A stretch of 64,000 bases of DNA from the NCBI GenBank assembly GCA_963748925.1, contig CAVVKG010000002.1, positions 124,001-188,000 on the forward strand, read 5' to 3'. The stretch is from Cryomorpha sp963748925 (GTDB lineage: Bacteria > Bacteroidota > Bacteroidia > Flavobacteriales_D > Cryomorphaceae). The notes below the pieces were generated by a model. That model was not told the origin of the DNA. It saw only the letters and a program-made list of their open reading frames with translations, and searched no databases. The position numbers and the translations under genes were made by a program. Of this stretch, positions 18,470-26,694 are shown piece by piece; the stretch's first letter is position 1, and each line of letters begins with the position of its first letter.

Positions 18470-19813
18470 TTATGACTTCACCGTTGCCGGCTCGTTAGTT
18501 TGGATTTCTACAGAGTCATACCAATTTATATTTCTTGTAAAATGGATGATCAGAGCGATTAATACGAAGAGTCCAATACTTCCAATAAGCAATGAATAAG
18601 CTTCAGCATTTAGAATTACATAGATGAATCCATAGATAAACGAAAACATTAGTGAAAATATAAAGGTTACCTTATATGATTTCGAAATAAAGTAAAAGTA
18701 ATATCCCACTACCCCTATAATGGACAGGGCGCTTATAAGAAAAGCAGTACCAAAGCTTAACTGCTCGGATAGAGCGATCAATAAGACATAAAAAATAAGC
18801 ATCGCAAATCCTACAATAGTATATTGAATAGGATGTATTTTGAGCTTGCGAAGAATTTCAAAAAAGAAGAAGAAAGTAAAGGTCAATGCTATTATCATAA
18901 AAGCATATTTTATGGCGCGTGTAGTTTTTTGATAAATGTCCACCGATTCAATTAGGTTCACGCCAAACTTCCATTCATCTAGTTGTGGAAAGTAATTGTT
19001 CCATATCTGGCTGAAGCTTCGGTTAAAGTCCAGAACATTCCAATTAGCTGTAAATCCATTCTTAGTGATATTGTGATCATCAGGTAAGAATGCTCCTGCG
19101 AAGCTTGGGTCAGGCCATTCGGATGTTAAACTGGCTTTCGTAGATTTCCCTAACGGAATAAAATTAATCTTTGAGCTTCCTTTGAGGGAGATTTTACTTG
19201 AAAAAAGCAAGAGGTTTTCTGGCTGCTCACTCATTTGAGTTGCAGCGTGTATTCCATGATTGAATTTTATATAGGTTGGAACACCGGGCTCAGCTTGCAG
19301 CTTGGCTTTTCCTAGCACCATTTCGCCAATCTGACTAATTCCTTTTGGATCTGTAATACCAAATGATATTGTACTCTTTTCCCACTCTATTTGCTCTTCT
19401 TCCAGATTGAGATCGGCGATTTTATCAAAATTAAATGTTCCTGATAGATCCAGTTCAGCATTGTAGAGTATAGCTTTATAAATACTTCGCTTCTTAACTT
19501 CCGGATTTAATTCGCCGGCTATGTTGAGCTCTTCCGGTAGCAGGTAAATGTGTTTTGTCACAACTTTCTCATTTGTGGTTCCCTCGTTTTGCTTTTCGGT
19601 GTAGGGAATTGTGAGAATAGGCCCGGTTATGGTTTGCTGTTCGCCCCATTTGCTGCTTATTTCACCGACTACTTCTTGCTGTAGGCTCTGCCTTTCAGAA
19701 ATTAAATTTTCTATTCTGTAAGCCGGAATTAACAGTATAAGCGTAATTATAAGTACCGCTAGAACTTTAAATGTGGGAGAGTTCTTAACCCAGTTTTGGA
19801 TGTTGTTTGCCAT
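18470..19813 (-). CDS. creD: Inner-membrane protein CreD
   Basis: 447 residues, the usual length for CreD. One N-terminal membrane segment (about 14-32; FKVLAVLIITLILLIPAYRIE), a large periplasmic domain (about 35-300) with the typical EVVGEISSKWGEQQTITGPILTIPY stretch split over its start, and five or six C-terminal membrane segments (about 305-432). CreD proteins belong to the cell-envelope integrity family (COG4452); in E. coli creD is controlled by CreBC and affects colicin E2 tolerance and beta-lactam response, but its biochemical role is not known. No creB or creC is next to it here. Confidence 0.93.
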   Translation of the reverse strand: MANNIQNWVKNSPTFKVLAVLIITLILLIPAYRIENLISERQSLQQEVVGEISSKWGEQQTITGPILTIPYTEKQNEGTTNEKVVTKHIYLLPEELNIAGELNPEVKKRSIYKAILYNAELDLSGTFNFDKIADLNLEEEQIEWEKSTISFGITDPKGISQIGEMVLGKAKLQAEPGVPTYIKFNHGIHAATQMSEQPENLLLFSSKISLKGSSKINFIPLGKSTKASLTSEWPDPSFAGAFLPDDHNITKNGFTANWNVLDFNRSFSQIWNNYFPQLDEWKFGVNLIESVDIYQKTTRAIKYAFMIIALTFTFFFFFEILRKLKIHPIQYTIVGFAMLIFYVLLIALSEQLSFGTAFLISALSIIGVVGYYFYFISKSYKVTFIFSLMFSFIYGFIYVILNAEAYSLLIGSIGLFVLIALIIHFTRNINWYDSVEIQTNEPATVKS

Positions 19814-20021
19814 GGTAGTTTAGTTTAACTAATAACCTTTACCACGTCGTTTATATTTCGTGCTAAATAGCCAATGGATTGAAATTTGAGTTAATAGATG
19901 TAAAACAGATATCAGCAGCTTTCCATCCTGAAGTGAGGTCTCAAATGGTTTCTTTTCAAAAGGCATCTCGAATCAAAGCAATCTTTTTATAAAGTAATTT
20001 TGCACCCTTAAATATGCGAAG

Positions 20022-20444
20022 ATGGATTTGAAGCGCTATGAGCAATTAATGGTGGACGATTTAGTAATTAAATGTAAAGATGAGCTGGATTATCAGTGCA
20101 TAACAACGGACGGATCGATAAGCATTGGGGTTTATTTCAATAGCGCCGGTCTTGAAACTTGTGATGGAGAATGTTTAAATGGACGGAGGATACTAATCAC
20201 TATGTATCCGGGAGTAAAATCAGATTTATCGTCTTGTGATAAGGTAAAAGAGTCGGTTCTCTTTTTAGTAAATGCAGATTCGCCTTCAAGAGCTTACACT
20301 TATAAGCTCACTGTTCGCATTCATTTAGAGATTGCTTGCCTACAGATTCATGACATGCCCAATGAAGGCAGAGAGCTGATTTCAGAATTGGAGATCAAAG
20401 GAATTAGTAAAACAATCATACTTTCTCACAAAATTTTTCAATAA
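20022..20444 (+). CDS. Hypothetical protein, unknown function
   Basis: 140 residues from an ATG at 20022. No signal peptide or membrane segment. Three Cys residues lie close together (LETCDGECLNG and a Cys in DLSSCDKV) and the second half is strand-rich (AYTYKLTVRIHLEIACLQIH), suggesting a small cytoplasmic alpha/beta domain. It sits 75 nt before an AraC-type regulator on the same strand. I do not recognise a family. Confidence 0.5.
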   Translation: MDLKRYEQLMVDDLVIKCKDELDYQCITTDGSISIGVYFNSAGLETCDGECLNGRRILITMYPGVKSDLSSCDKVKESVLFLVNADSPSRAYTYKLTVRIHLEIACLQIHDMPNEGRELISELEIKGISKTIILSHKIFQ

Positions 20445-20519
20445 CTTGGCCGCAATTAATGGTCGCTGCATGAGGACCTGATATTGCCCTGATAATTAAT
20501 AATTAATTTCGACCCAGCA

Positions 20520-21536
20520 ATGATAAAGATGCACGTGAAGTCATTACCACTTAAAGAAGTGATAAGGGATTTGGCTGAAGCAATGGAAACAGATTATGTA
20601 GAAGATTGTGATGTGTATGAACTTATCATTCCAGAAAAATATGGCAAAGGTCTGATCTTTGGAATAAATTTCCCGTCGGGAATAGGTTTTATATCTTACG
20701 ATTGCACATTTCACGACGATATTCAAATCGTTTTTTCAGTGAATAGTGTTCACCCGGCAAAATTCTTATATGTTGTAGAAGGCGGATTGGAGCATAAATT
20801 TGAGCATGAGTCGGAAGAACATCATTTAAACAAATACCAGAGTGCGATTGTGGCCAGTAGCAATTACAATGGTCATATTTTGGATTTTAGAAAAGGTTTA
20901 AGTACCAAATTATTTAGCCTGGAAATAGATAGGATGCGTTTTTCTGAGACTCTCACTTGCTCCATAGAAAAGTTGCAAAACCCAATAAAGGACTTATTCC
21001 ACGACTATAAGGCAGAGAAAACATTCTATCACGAAGGCGGTTATAGTCTTGGGCTGTTTAACATTCTTCGAAAAATGGTATTCACCTCATTTACAGGGCT
21101 CTCTCGGCAACTGTTTTTATTGAGCACGGCTTCAGGCATTCTTCATCATCAGCTTTTGCAATATGAGATGGACAAGAAGGAGCCTGCTTCGTTAAAATTA
21201 AGGAAAGCAGAACTATCTCTCGTTCAAGAAGCAATAAACCTGATAACAAATAACATGAGAGATCCGGTCAACATAGATTTTCTGGCTAGCAGTATTGGTA
21301 CGAATTCAGCTAAACTTCAGCACTGTTTTAAAACGGTATATGGAACCACTGTAAACGGATATATTAAGAAAGCCCGTATTGAGAAAGCTGCTGAATTACT
21401 TACCTATTCCGATCTCACAGTAACTGAAATAATATCTGAAGTAGGCCTGATAAACAGAGGTTACTTTTCCAAAATTTTTAAAGCGCAGTATGGCCTCACA
21501 CCGAAATTATTCCGGCAGAGATACCGTAGGGTATAG
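20520..21536 (+). CDS. AraC family transcriptional regulator
   Basis: 338 residues. The C-terminal about 100 residues form the AraC double helix-turn-helix DNA-binding domain: INLITNNMRDPVNIDFLASSIG, then KLQHCFKTVYGTTVNGYIKKARIEKA and the second HTH ending in GYFSKIFKAQYGLTPKLFRQ, whose GxxxxxYFxxxFKxxxGxTPxxxR pattern is the family signature. The N-terminal about 220 residues are cupin-like with no recognised ligand site, similar to the FcbR/Fe-siderophore type AraC regulators. Its target may be a neighbouring transport operon, but no operator is evident. Confidence 0.9.
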   Translation: MIKMHVKSLPLKEVIRDLAEAMETDYVEDCDVYELIIPEKYGKGLIFGINFPSGIGFISYDCTFHDDIQIVFSVNSVHPAKFLYVVEGGLEHKFEHESEEHHLNKYQSAIVASSNYNGHILDFRKGLSTKLFSLEIDRMRFSETLTCSIEKLQNPIKDLFHDYKAEKTFYHEGGYSLGLFNILRKMVFTSFTGLSRQLFLLSTASGILHHQLLQYEMDKKEPASLKLRKAELSLVQEAINLITNNMRDPVNIDFLASSIGTNSAKLQHCFKTVYGTTVNGYIKKARIEKAAELLTYSDLTVTEIISEVGLINRGYFSKIFKAQYGLTPKLFRQRYRRV

Positions 21537-21604
21537 GTAGGTTGCCGACCATCAAAAACCACATTTTTGAATCGATTGAGAATTTTCAATTATTTATTTT
21601 GATA

Positions 21605-21627
21605 CTATCTCGTTTAAGATAGCTTTT
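21605..21627 (+). terminator. Possible terminator after the AraC gene
   Basis: CTATCT / AGATAG hairpin (6-nt loop) followed by CTTTT, between convergent genes. A longer pairing of GTTGCCG (21541-21547) with CGGCAAC (21629-21635) encloses it. Confidence 0.4.
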
Positions 21628-21654
21628 CCGGCAACTCTTCCACCCCTTCCTAAA

Positions 21655-21879
21655 TCAGGTAAACTCTTTCAGTTCGCTTTCAGGTTTAATAATATGTTGA
21701 TTTTCCTTAATTTTTATAAGGTATGCCGGATTCTCAGCACTGGCGTTGTGTTTTATTGTTTTTCCGTCTATTTCCATTTCAGTATTTTGAATAAATCTCG
21801 CCTTTATCTCACCTGAGGATTCATTAGAGTCACTATCAAATTTTACTAGTTGTCCTTTTGCAAATTTCACGTTGTCCAT
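21655..21879 (-). CDS. DUF2945 (TUDOR-like) small protein
   Basis: 74 residues from the ATG at 21879; the longer frame would need a TTG. The sequence follows the DUF2945 / hypervirulence-associated TUDOR pattern: KGQLVKFDSDSNESSGEIKA at the start, a middle EIDGKTIKHNASAENPAYLI block, and IIKPESELKEF at the end. This is a small SH3/Tudor-like beta barrel without an assigned biochemical role, often seen near stress genes. It shares its strand with the receiver-domain gene upstream but is separated by about 60 bp. Confidence 0.8.
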   Translation of the reverse strand: MDNVKFAKGQLVKFDSDSNESSGEIKARFIQNTEMEIDGKTIKHNASAENPAYLIKIKENQHIIKPESELKEFT

Positions 21880-21942
21880 AATTTTCAATTTTTAAATTAA
21901 ATAAATATAATATAATCGTAGTAATATCGTAGTAGAGAATCC

Positions 21943-22302
21943 CTAAGACATAGCATATACATTTAGAATGCTTTGTAACTTATTTATGTCAAATGGCTTC
22001 TTTATGTAAAGTTTATTCAATTGCTGGGAATATTTTTCAATATCCTCATCTGCCGACATAAAAACTAAAGGAATATGTGATGTCGAATCATCTTCGTATA
22101 GCATTTTTGCAGCTTGTACTCCATTTATATCAGGCATCGAAATATCCATCAAGATAAGATCGGGCTCTATCTCCTTCACCTTGTCCATAAATCCTACCAT
22201 CTGGGTAAGAACCTCCACATCATACTTGTTTTTCGTGAGTTTTTTGGAAATTAAGTTAGCCAGGTCCACATCATCATCACACATTAATATCTTGATATTC
22301 AT
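21943..22302 (-). CDS. Stand-alone response-regulator receiver (CheY-like)
   Basis: 119 residues, only a REC domain. All phosphorylation residues are present: acidic pair D9/D10, phospho-acceptor D53 (LILMDISMPD), S83 in FMSADED and K102 in IKKPFD. There is no output domain, so it must act through protein contacts or in a phosphorelay. No histidine kinase is adjacent in this window. Confidence 0.93.
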   Translation of the reverse strand: MNIKILMCDDDVDLANLISKKLTKNKYDVEVLTQMVGFMDKVKEIEPDLILMDISMPDINGVQAAKMLYEDDSTSHIPLVFMSADEDIEKYSQQLNKLYIKKPFDINKLQSILNVYAMS

Positions 22303-22612
22303 ATAGCATTCATTCGGTTACCATTCTTTTCGAAATTAATTTCTAATCTCGCTTTCCATAAATAAGTGCAAAATCTGTTCCTGTAATTTTTTATAGGTAG
22401 TTTTCTCTATTTTACTCAAATTAATCAAAGCCGGAAATCGTCATCTTGCATAATTAGTGAGCTGCAATGAATTCCAAATCTGGAATAAGGCGAAAAGTAT
22501 CTTATTAGTGAAAACAATAAATGGATTTTGAATCCAGCTACGGCAACATTTTGACATTTTCCAGGAGGTCAGAAGCCAGATGAACGTGTAATTCAAATAA
22601 TTTCAATCTAAA
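22303..22612. other. Intergenic region without recognised gene
   Basis: Divergent spacer between the receiver gene and the zinc-type operon. AT-rich, no ORF or strong hairpin seen; promoters for both sides are expected here. Confidence 0.5.
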
Positions 22613-22627
22613 TGCAACATTGTTGCA
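22613..22627 (+). promoter_or_regulatory. Perfect palindrome, putative Zur/Fur-family operator
   Basis: TGCAACA-T-TGTTGCA, a 7-bp perfect dyad around one base, ending 43 nt before the lipoprotein start. A TAGCTTTG (22637-22644), which fits the Bacteroidota -7 element TAnnTTTG, lies 9 nt downstream, so a protein on the palindrome would cover the -33 region and repress. The operon carries its own Fur-family gene, the likely ligand. That the site is a Zur box is inference from context and form. Confidence 0.6.
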
Positions 22628-22670
22628 AATAAAAATTAGCTTTGTGGCATCTATATAAATAATTTAAAAG

Positions 22671-23237
22671 ATGAAAATCAATAATCTATTTCTAACTTTT
22701 TTGCTTGCAGCATTTGTCATAACATCATGTGATAAAGACGAACCCGAAGACCCGGTTATTCCTAATGAGGAGGAAGTAATAACTACACTCTTACTCACTT
22801 TGGTTCCTCAGGATGGCGGAGATTCGCTCGTTTTTAGTTTTCGCGATCTTGATGGTGATGGAGGAGATGCACCAGTTTTTGTAACTCCACCTTTAGACTC
22901 TAATACTGTTTACATTGGCTCATTGGAGCTTAAAAATGAAATCTCAATGCCGGCTGAAGATATTACAGAAGAGATAGTGGAGGAAGCCGAAGAACATCAA
23001 TTTTTCTTTCAGTCAGCCGTTCCGGGTTTATCTGTAGCCTACGATGACCTCGATGCAAATCAGAATCCAATTGGTCTTTCTACCATTATAACTACAGATG
23101 GTATTGCTGATGGAACGCTGAAAATAATTTTGCGCCATGAGCCAGATAAAGATGCCGCAGGAGTATCTGAAGGTGATATTACAAATGCTGGTGGAGAAAC
23201 CGATATTGATGTAGTTTTTGATGTTCAGGTTCAATAA
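22671..23237 (+). CDS. Lipoprotein of a TonB-receptor (zinc-type) operon
   Basis: 188 residues. Lipoprotein signal peptide with the lipobox VITSC (Cys at about residue 20), then an acidic linker (DKDEPEDPVIPNEEE) and a beta-rich domain of about 150 residues with many Asp and Glu (FRDLDGDGGDAPVF, YDDLDANQNPIG). The acidic loops could bind metal, but there is no known motif. Its stop lies inside the start of the next gene (17-nt overlap), so it is translationally linked to the TonB-dependent receptor. It is likely a surface or periplasmic accessory of that receptor. Confidence 0.75.
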   Translation: MKINNLFLTFLLAAFVITSCDKDEPEDPVIPNEEEVITTLLLTLVPQDGGDSLVFSFRDLDGDGGDAPVFVTPPLDSNTVYIGSLELKNEISMPAEDITEEIVEEAEEHQFFFQSAVPGLSVAYDDLDANQNPIGLSTIITTDGIADGTLKIILRHEPDKDAAGVSEGDITNAGGETDIDVVFDVQVQ

Positions 23238-25542
23238 GTTACTTTCTTATTTACTTTTTTTATTCATCCTCACTTTTTCCGAAGGGATTGCTCAAAATTG
23301 TGGGCTTACCCTATCGGGAATGGTGAGCGACGAGTCAACAGGCGAGCCCATTGCTTACGCCTCGATTTACTCAAAAGAGTTGAATTCCGGAGCCATCAGC
23401 GATGAGAAAGGCCTCTTTATAATCACTCCACTATGTGAAGGGAATTACCATTTGGCAATAAGCCATATAGGCTGTGAGACGCGTGAGGTTTACTTACAAG
23501 TGAACAACGATACGACTATAACCATTTTGATGGATCACAATAGTCATCTCCTTCACGAAGTGGATGTTTCGGCGGAAGCCGGTAAAACAAGTACACAGGA
23601 GGAAGCTGCTCTTTCTAAAACGAACATTTCTCAAAATGCAGATAAAAATTTAGCCAATATGCTGGCCAATATCTCCGGGGTGAGCACCATCAGTAATGGG
23701 AATGGAATTGCAAAACCGCTGGTCCACGGGCTCTACGGTAACAGGCTATTGATTCTAAATAACGGTATTGCTCAGAGCGGGCAGCAATGGGGAGTAGATC
23801 ACAGTCCGGAAATTGATCCGCTCGTGGCCAAAAGTATAAAAGTGGTAAAGGGAGTGGGGGCACTTGAATATCAAGGAAATTCACTCGGCAGCGTTGTTCT
23901 CGTGGAGCCGGGTGAAATTGAGCGCGAACCGCATTTACATGGAAAGGCAAGCTATTTCTTTGAATCTAACGGGTTGGGAAATGGCCTGAATGTAAGGCTC
24001 AATCAAGCTAAAAACACTTTTGCATGGAGAGCCACAGCAACTTTAAAAAAAAGCGGTGATAATAAAACAGCTGATTACTACTTAAACAATACAGGTTCGC
24101 AAGAAGGCAATCTCTCCCTGCAACTCGAAAAATCATTTACGGATAAGTGGAAAGCCGACTTATACTTTAGTTCTTTTAACGCCGAACTCGGTGTATTGCG
24201 TGGGGCCCATATTGGAAATCTCACCGATTTGGCGGAAGCACTAACACGTGAAGAGCCATTTTACACGGAAGATTCCTTTTCATATGATATTCGTGCACCC
24301 TATCAAAAGGTTAATCACCAGCTTTTGAAGATACACTCGCGCTATCAGATTAGTGAAAAGCAATGGGTGGATATAACTTATGCAGGGCAACTTAACCAGC
24401 GGAAAGAATTTGATGTGCGCAGGAGCGGGAGGGAAGATGACCCTGCCTTGAGCCTTGAGCAATGGACTTATTTTCTGGAAGGGAAGTACAAAAGATATTT
24501 CAATAGTGGCTGGTCGCTGAGCACCGGAATACAGCTCAATCACGTAGATAACCTAAACCTTCCGGAAACGGGAATCTTGCCATTAATCCCTGATTACATT
24601 TCATATCAGGGTGGTGTTTTTGCAATTCTCAGCAAAGATTATGGAAAAACCAATTTTGAATTAGGCGGCAGATACGATCAGGAAGACCGGAGTGTTGCTG
24701 CCATTTCTATGACGCTGCCCAGGGAAATCGTGCGCAACAATAATACTTACCATAGTGGAAGTGCCGCTGCCGGTATAACCCACACCTTTTCTGATAAGTT
24801 GAGAGCGGCGTTTAATATTGGCTATGCATCGCGCAACCCCCAGGCGAATGAGCTTTACAGCAACGGATTGCATCAGGGAGTGAGTGGGATTGAAGAGGGT
24901 GATCCCAATCTGAAAACAGAAGAATCGATTAAAGCTACTTTTTCGACACAGTCTAAAGTCGGTAGAAAGCTCTCGTTAGAAGCCCTAGTTTATTACCAAA
25001 ATATCGACCGTTACATTTATCTCCAGCCTCAGGATGAAATCAGGCTAACTATTCGTGGTGCCTTTCCCGTATTTAAATATGATCAAACGGATGCTACCCT
25101 TTACGGGGCCGACTTGGGGGCGACATACCAGTTTGCTGAAAAAGTAAATGCAATTGTAAAGTATAGCTACCTAAAAGGAAATGACCGAACCAATGATGTA
25201 CCTCTCGTCTATATGCCTTCCAACAGGCTTTACGCTGAATTAAACTATCAGTTTGAAAAAGCCGGCTGGTTTCAAAATATCGAGTTTCAGATTAATAATT
25301 TGTATGTTTGCGAACAGAATAACCTGCTTCCTTCCCAGGATTTTTCCCCACCACCGGCAGGGTACAACCTAGTAGGTTTGAAAGCCTCTGCTGAGAAGCA
25401 ATTAAAAAAACTGAGACTTAATTCTTTTGTAAGGATTGACAATTTGCTAAATGTAGCTTACCGGGATTATCTCAACAGGCAGCGGTATTTTGCGGATGAT
25501 TTGGGTATTAATGTGACTATTGGCCTTAGCGCCTCTTTTTAA
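23221..25542 (+). CDS. TonB-dependent outer-membrane receptor, probably metal-related
   Basis: 773 residues from the ATG at 23221 (TTG at 23218 also in frame). Signal peptide to GIAQ, a carboxypeptidase-regulatory-like domain (about 30-110; SDESTGEPIAYASIY, SDEKGLFII), plug (about 125-230, with the NKNLAN MLANISGV and VHGLYGNRLLILNNGIAQSGQQWGVDHSPEIDP features), then a 22-stranded barrel ending in Phe (SASF). The conserved plug stretch with Gly-Asn-Arg and the Gln-Trp-Gly-Val-Asp-His is typical of the Bacteroidota receptors that accompany Zur/Fur operons. Together with the downstream Fur-family gene this suggests zinc (or iron) import driven by TonB/ExbBD. The substrate is inferred, not shown. 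Confidence 0.88.
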   Translation: MFRFNKLLSYLLFLFILTFSEGIAQNCGLTLSGMVSDESTGEPIAYASIYSKELNSGAISDEKGLFIITPLCEGNYHLAISHIGCETREVYLQVNNDTTITILMDHNSHLLHEVDVSAEAGKTSTQEEAALSKTNISQNADKNLANMLANISGVSTISNGNGIAKPLVHGLYGNRLLILNNGIAQSGQQWGVDHSPEIDPLVAKSIKVVKGVGALEYQGNSLGSVVLVEPGEIEREPHLHGKASYFFESNGLGNGLNVRLNQAKNTFAWRATATLKKSGDNKTADYYLNNTGSQEGNLSLQLEKSFTDKWKADLYFSSFNAELGVLRGAHIGNLTDLAEALTREEPFYTEDSFSYDIRAPYQKVNHQLLKIHSRYQISEKQWVDITYAGQLNQRKEFDVRRSGREDDPALSLEQWTYFLEGKYKRYFNSGWSLSTGIQLNHVDNLNLPETGILPLIPDYISYQGGVFAILSKDYGKTNFELGGRYDQEDRSVAAISMTLPREIVRNNNTYHSGSAAAGITHTFSDKLRAAFNIGYASRNPQANELYSNGLHQGVSGIEEGDPNLKTEESIKATFSTQSKVGRKLSLEALVYYQNIDRYIYLQPQDEIRLTIRGAFPVFKYDQTDATLYGADLGATYQFAEKVNAIVKYSYLKGNDRTNDVPLVYMPSNRLYAELNYQFEKAGWFQNIEFQINNLYVCEQNNLLPSQDFSPPPAGYNLVGLKASAEKQLKKLRLNSFVRIDNLLNVAYRDYLNRQRYFADDLGINVTIGLSASF

Positions 25543-25551
25543 ATTAACGAT

Positions 25552-25989
25552 ATGATGACTGAATCAACACAACTCACTGATCTTTTGCGGAAGCGAAACC
25601 TAAAAGCAACCTCCAACAGGCTTGATGTACTCGCAATAATTGCGGAGAGTGAGAATGCAGTGCCATATTCCCAAATTCAGGATACACTTCAAAATTTTGA
25701 TCGGGTAACCCTCTATCGCACACTTCATGTGCTTATTGAAAAAGGAATCGTGCACAAGGCCATGGTCGATGACAATGAAACCTATTATGCGCTTTGCAGT
25801 CATAATTGCAGTACGGAAAGTCACAATCATCAACACATTCATTTCAAATGCAATAGCTGTACGGAAGTGATGTGCCTGCAAGTCTCCAGTCCATTTTCAA
25901 TTGATATAAAAGATCATTTCATCGAACATTTAGAAATATCAGCTACAGGAGTTTGCCAGAAATGTCAGGATAAGGAAGCCAACGAATAA
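25552..25989 (+). CDS. Fur-family metalloregulator (Zur-like)
   Basis: 145 residues. Winged-helix N-terminus (about 8-80; LRKRNLKATSNRLDVLAII, recognition helix DRVTLYRTLHVLIEKGIV) and a dimerisation domain with a His/Cys metal site (CSHNCSTESHNHQHIHFKC, CNSC, and a C-terminal CQKC pair that would hold the structural zinc). It begins 9 nt after the receptor stop, so the three genes form one operon and it may regulate it through the palindrome at 22613-22627. Whether it senses zinc, iron or another metal cannot be read from the sequence; Zur is favoured by context. Confidence 0.88.
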   Translation: MMTESTQLTDLLRKRNLKATSNRLDVLAIIAESENAVPYSQIQDTLQNFDRVTLYRTLHVLIEKGIVHKAMVDDNETYYALCSHNCSTESHNHQHIHFKCNSCTEVMCLQVSSPFSIDIKDHFIEHLEISATGVCQKCQDKEANE

Positions 25990-26694
25990 GTGTTTCTCAA
26001 ATAAAAACTTACCTGAGAATTCTACCGTACTTATCGTGGTTTTAAGGTTTCGTAGAGCAGTAAAAATTGCCTTAGCAAGACCTATGAACAGATACGAACA
26101 TGGCAACCACCAGGCTTATTGAATAGGAAAAATAAAGAATACCAATGTTTTTAAAATGCAAAACACCCAAACCGACGATCGGTTTGGGTGTTTTTTACAA
26201 TCAAATTAGTCCGAATGCTTAAAGGGAAAACTTTAACCGAATCAGGACAACCAATCCTTAAATTACGACATTTTAAATGGATTAATGGAGTTTTGTTTCG
26301 TTTTTATTGAACTCATTCTCCGAATCCCAAAATTATATACTTGAGAGCTATCGACCTATTCTTGAAATCTTTAGACGACCGTTATGAATTAAATCTTAAG
26401 ATGAATTAATGGTTCTTTAACCTGCACATATACTAAGATTAAGAATCTAGACCCTTGAAAAATACAAAAGTACAGCCTTTTTCAACCCTCATATTATATA
26501 TACATTAATTATCTAAGATTGGTTTCGCGTACAAGCAGTGTGGCTTAAAATTATGGTAATCATAATCTTATATGGCTATCCCTTGTAATTGCGGTTTATT
26601 GATTTTCTAACATAAGCTTAAAAGCATATTTCGCCTAATGGACATGCTTCTTTGGAGTTTTGCAGCTGTTAAATCAAACACAAAAACCAATTTC
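25990..26694. other. Long intergenic region with one terminator
   Basis: About 700 bp, AT-rich, between the Fur-family gene and the PhoX-like gene. Besides the terminator at 26161-26196 there is a small palindrome ATTATG-gtaat-CATAAT at 26550-26566. No gene is evident; the promoter of the PhoX-like gene must lie here but I could not define it. Confidence 0.5.
26161..26196 (+). terminator. Strong rho-independent terminator
   Basis: AAACACCCAAACCGA-cga-TCGGTTTGGGTGTTT, a 15-bp perfect stem with a 3-nt loop, followed by TTT. It lies about 170 nt after the Fur-family gene and would end that operon. Confidence 0.88.

Noticed and set aside
26550..26566. ATTATG-gtaat-CATAAT palindrome upstream of the PhoX-like gene
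   Set aside because: Short and AT-rich, with no promoter nearby; expected by chance in this composition.
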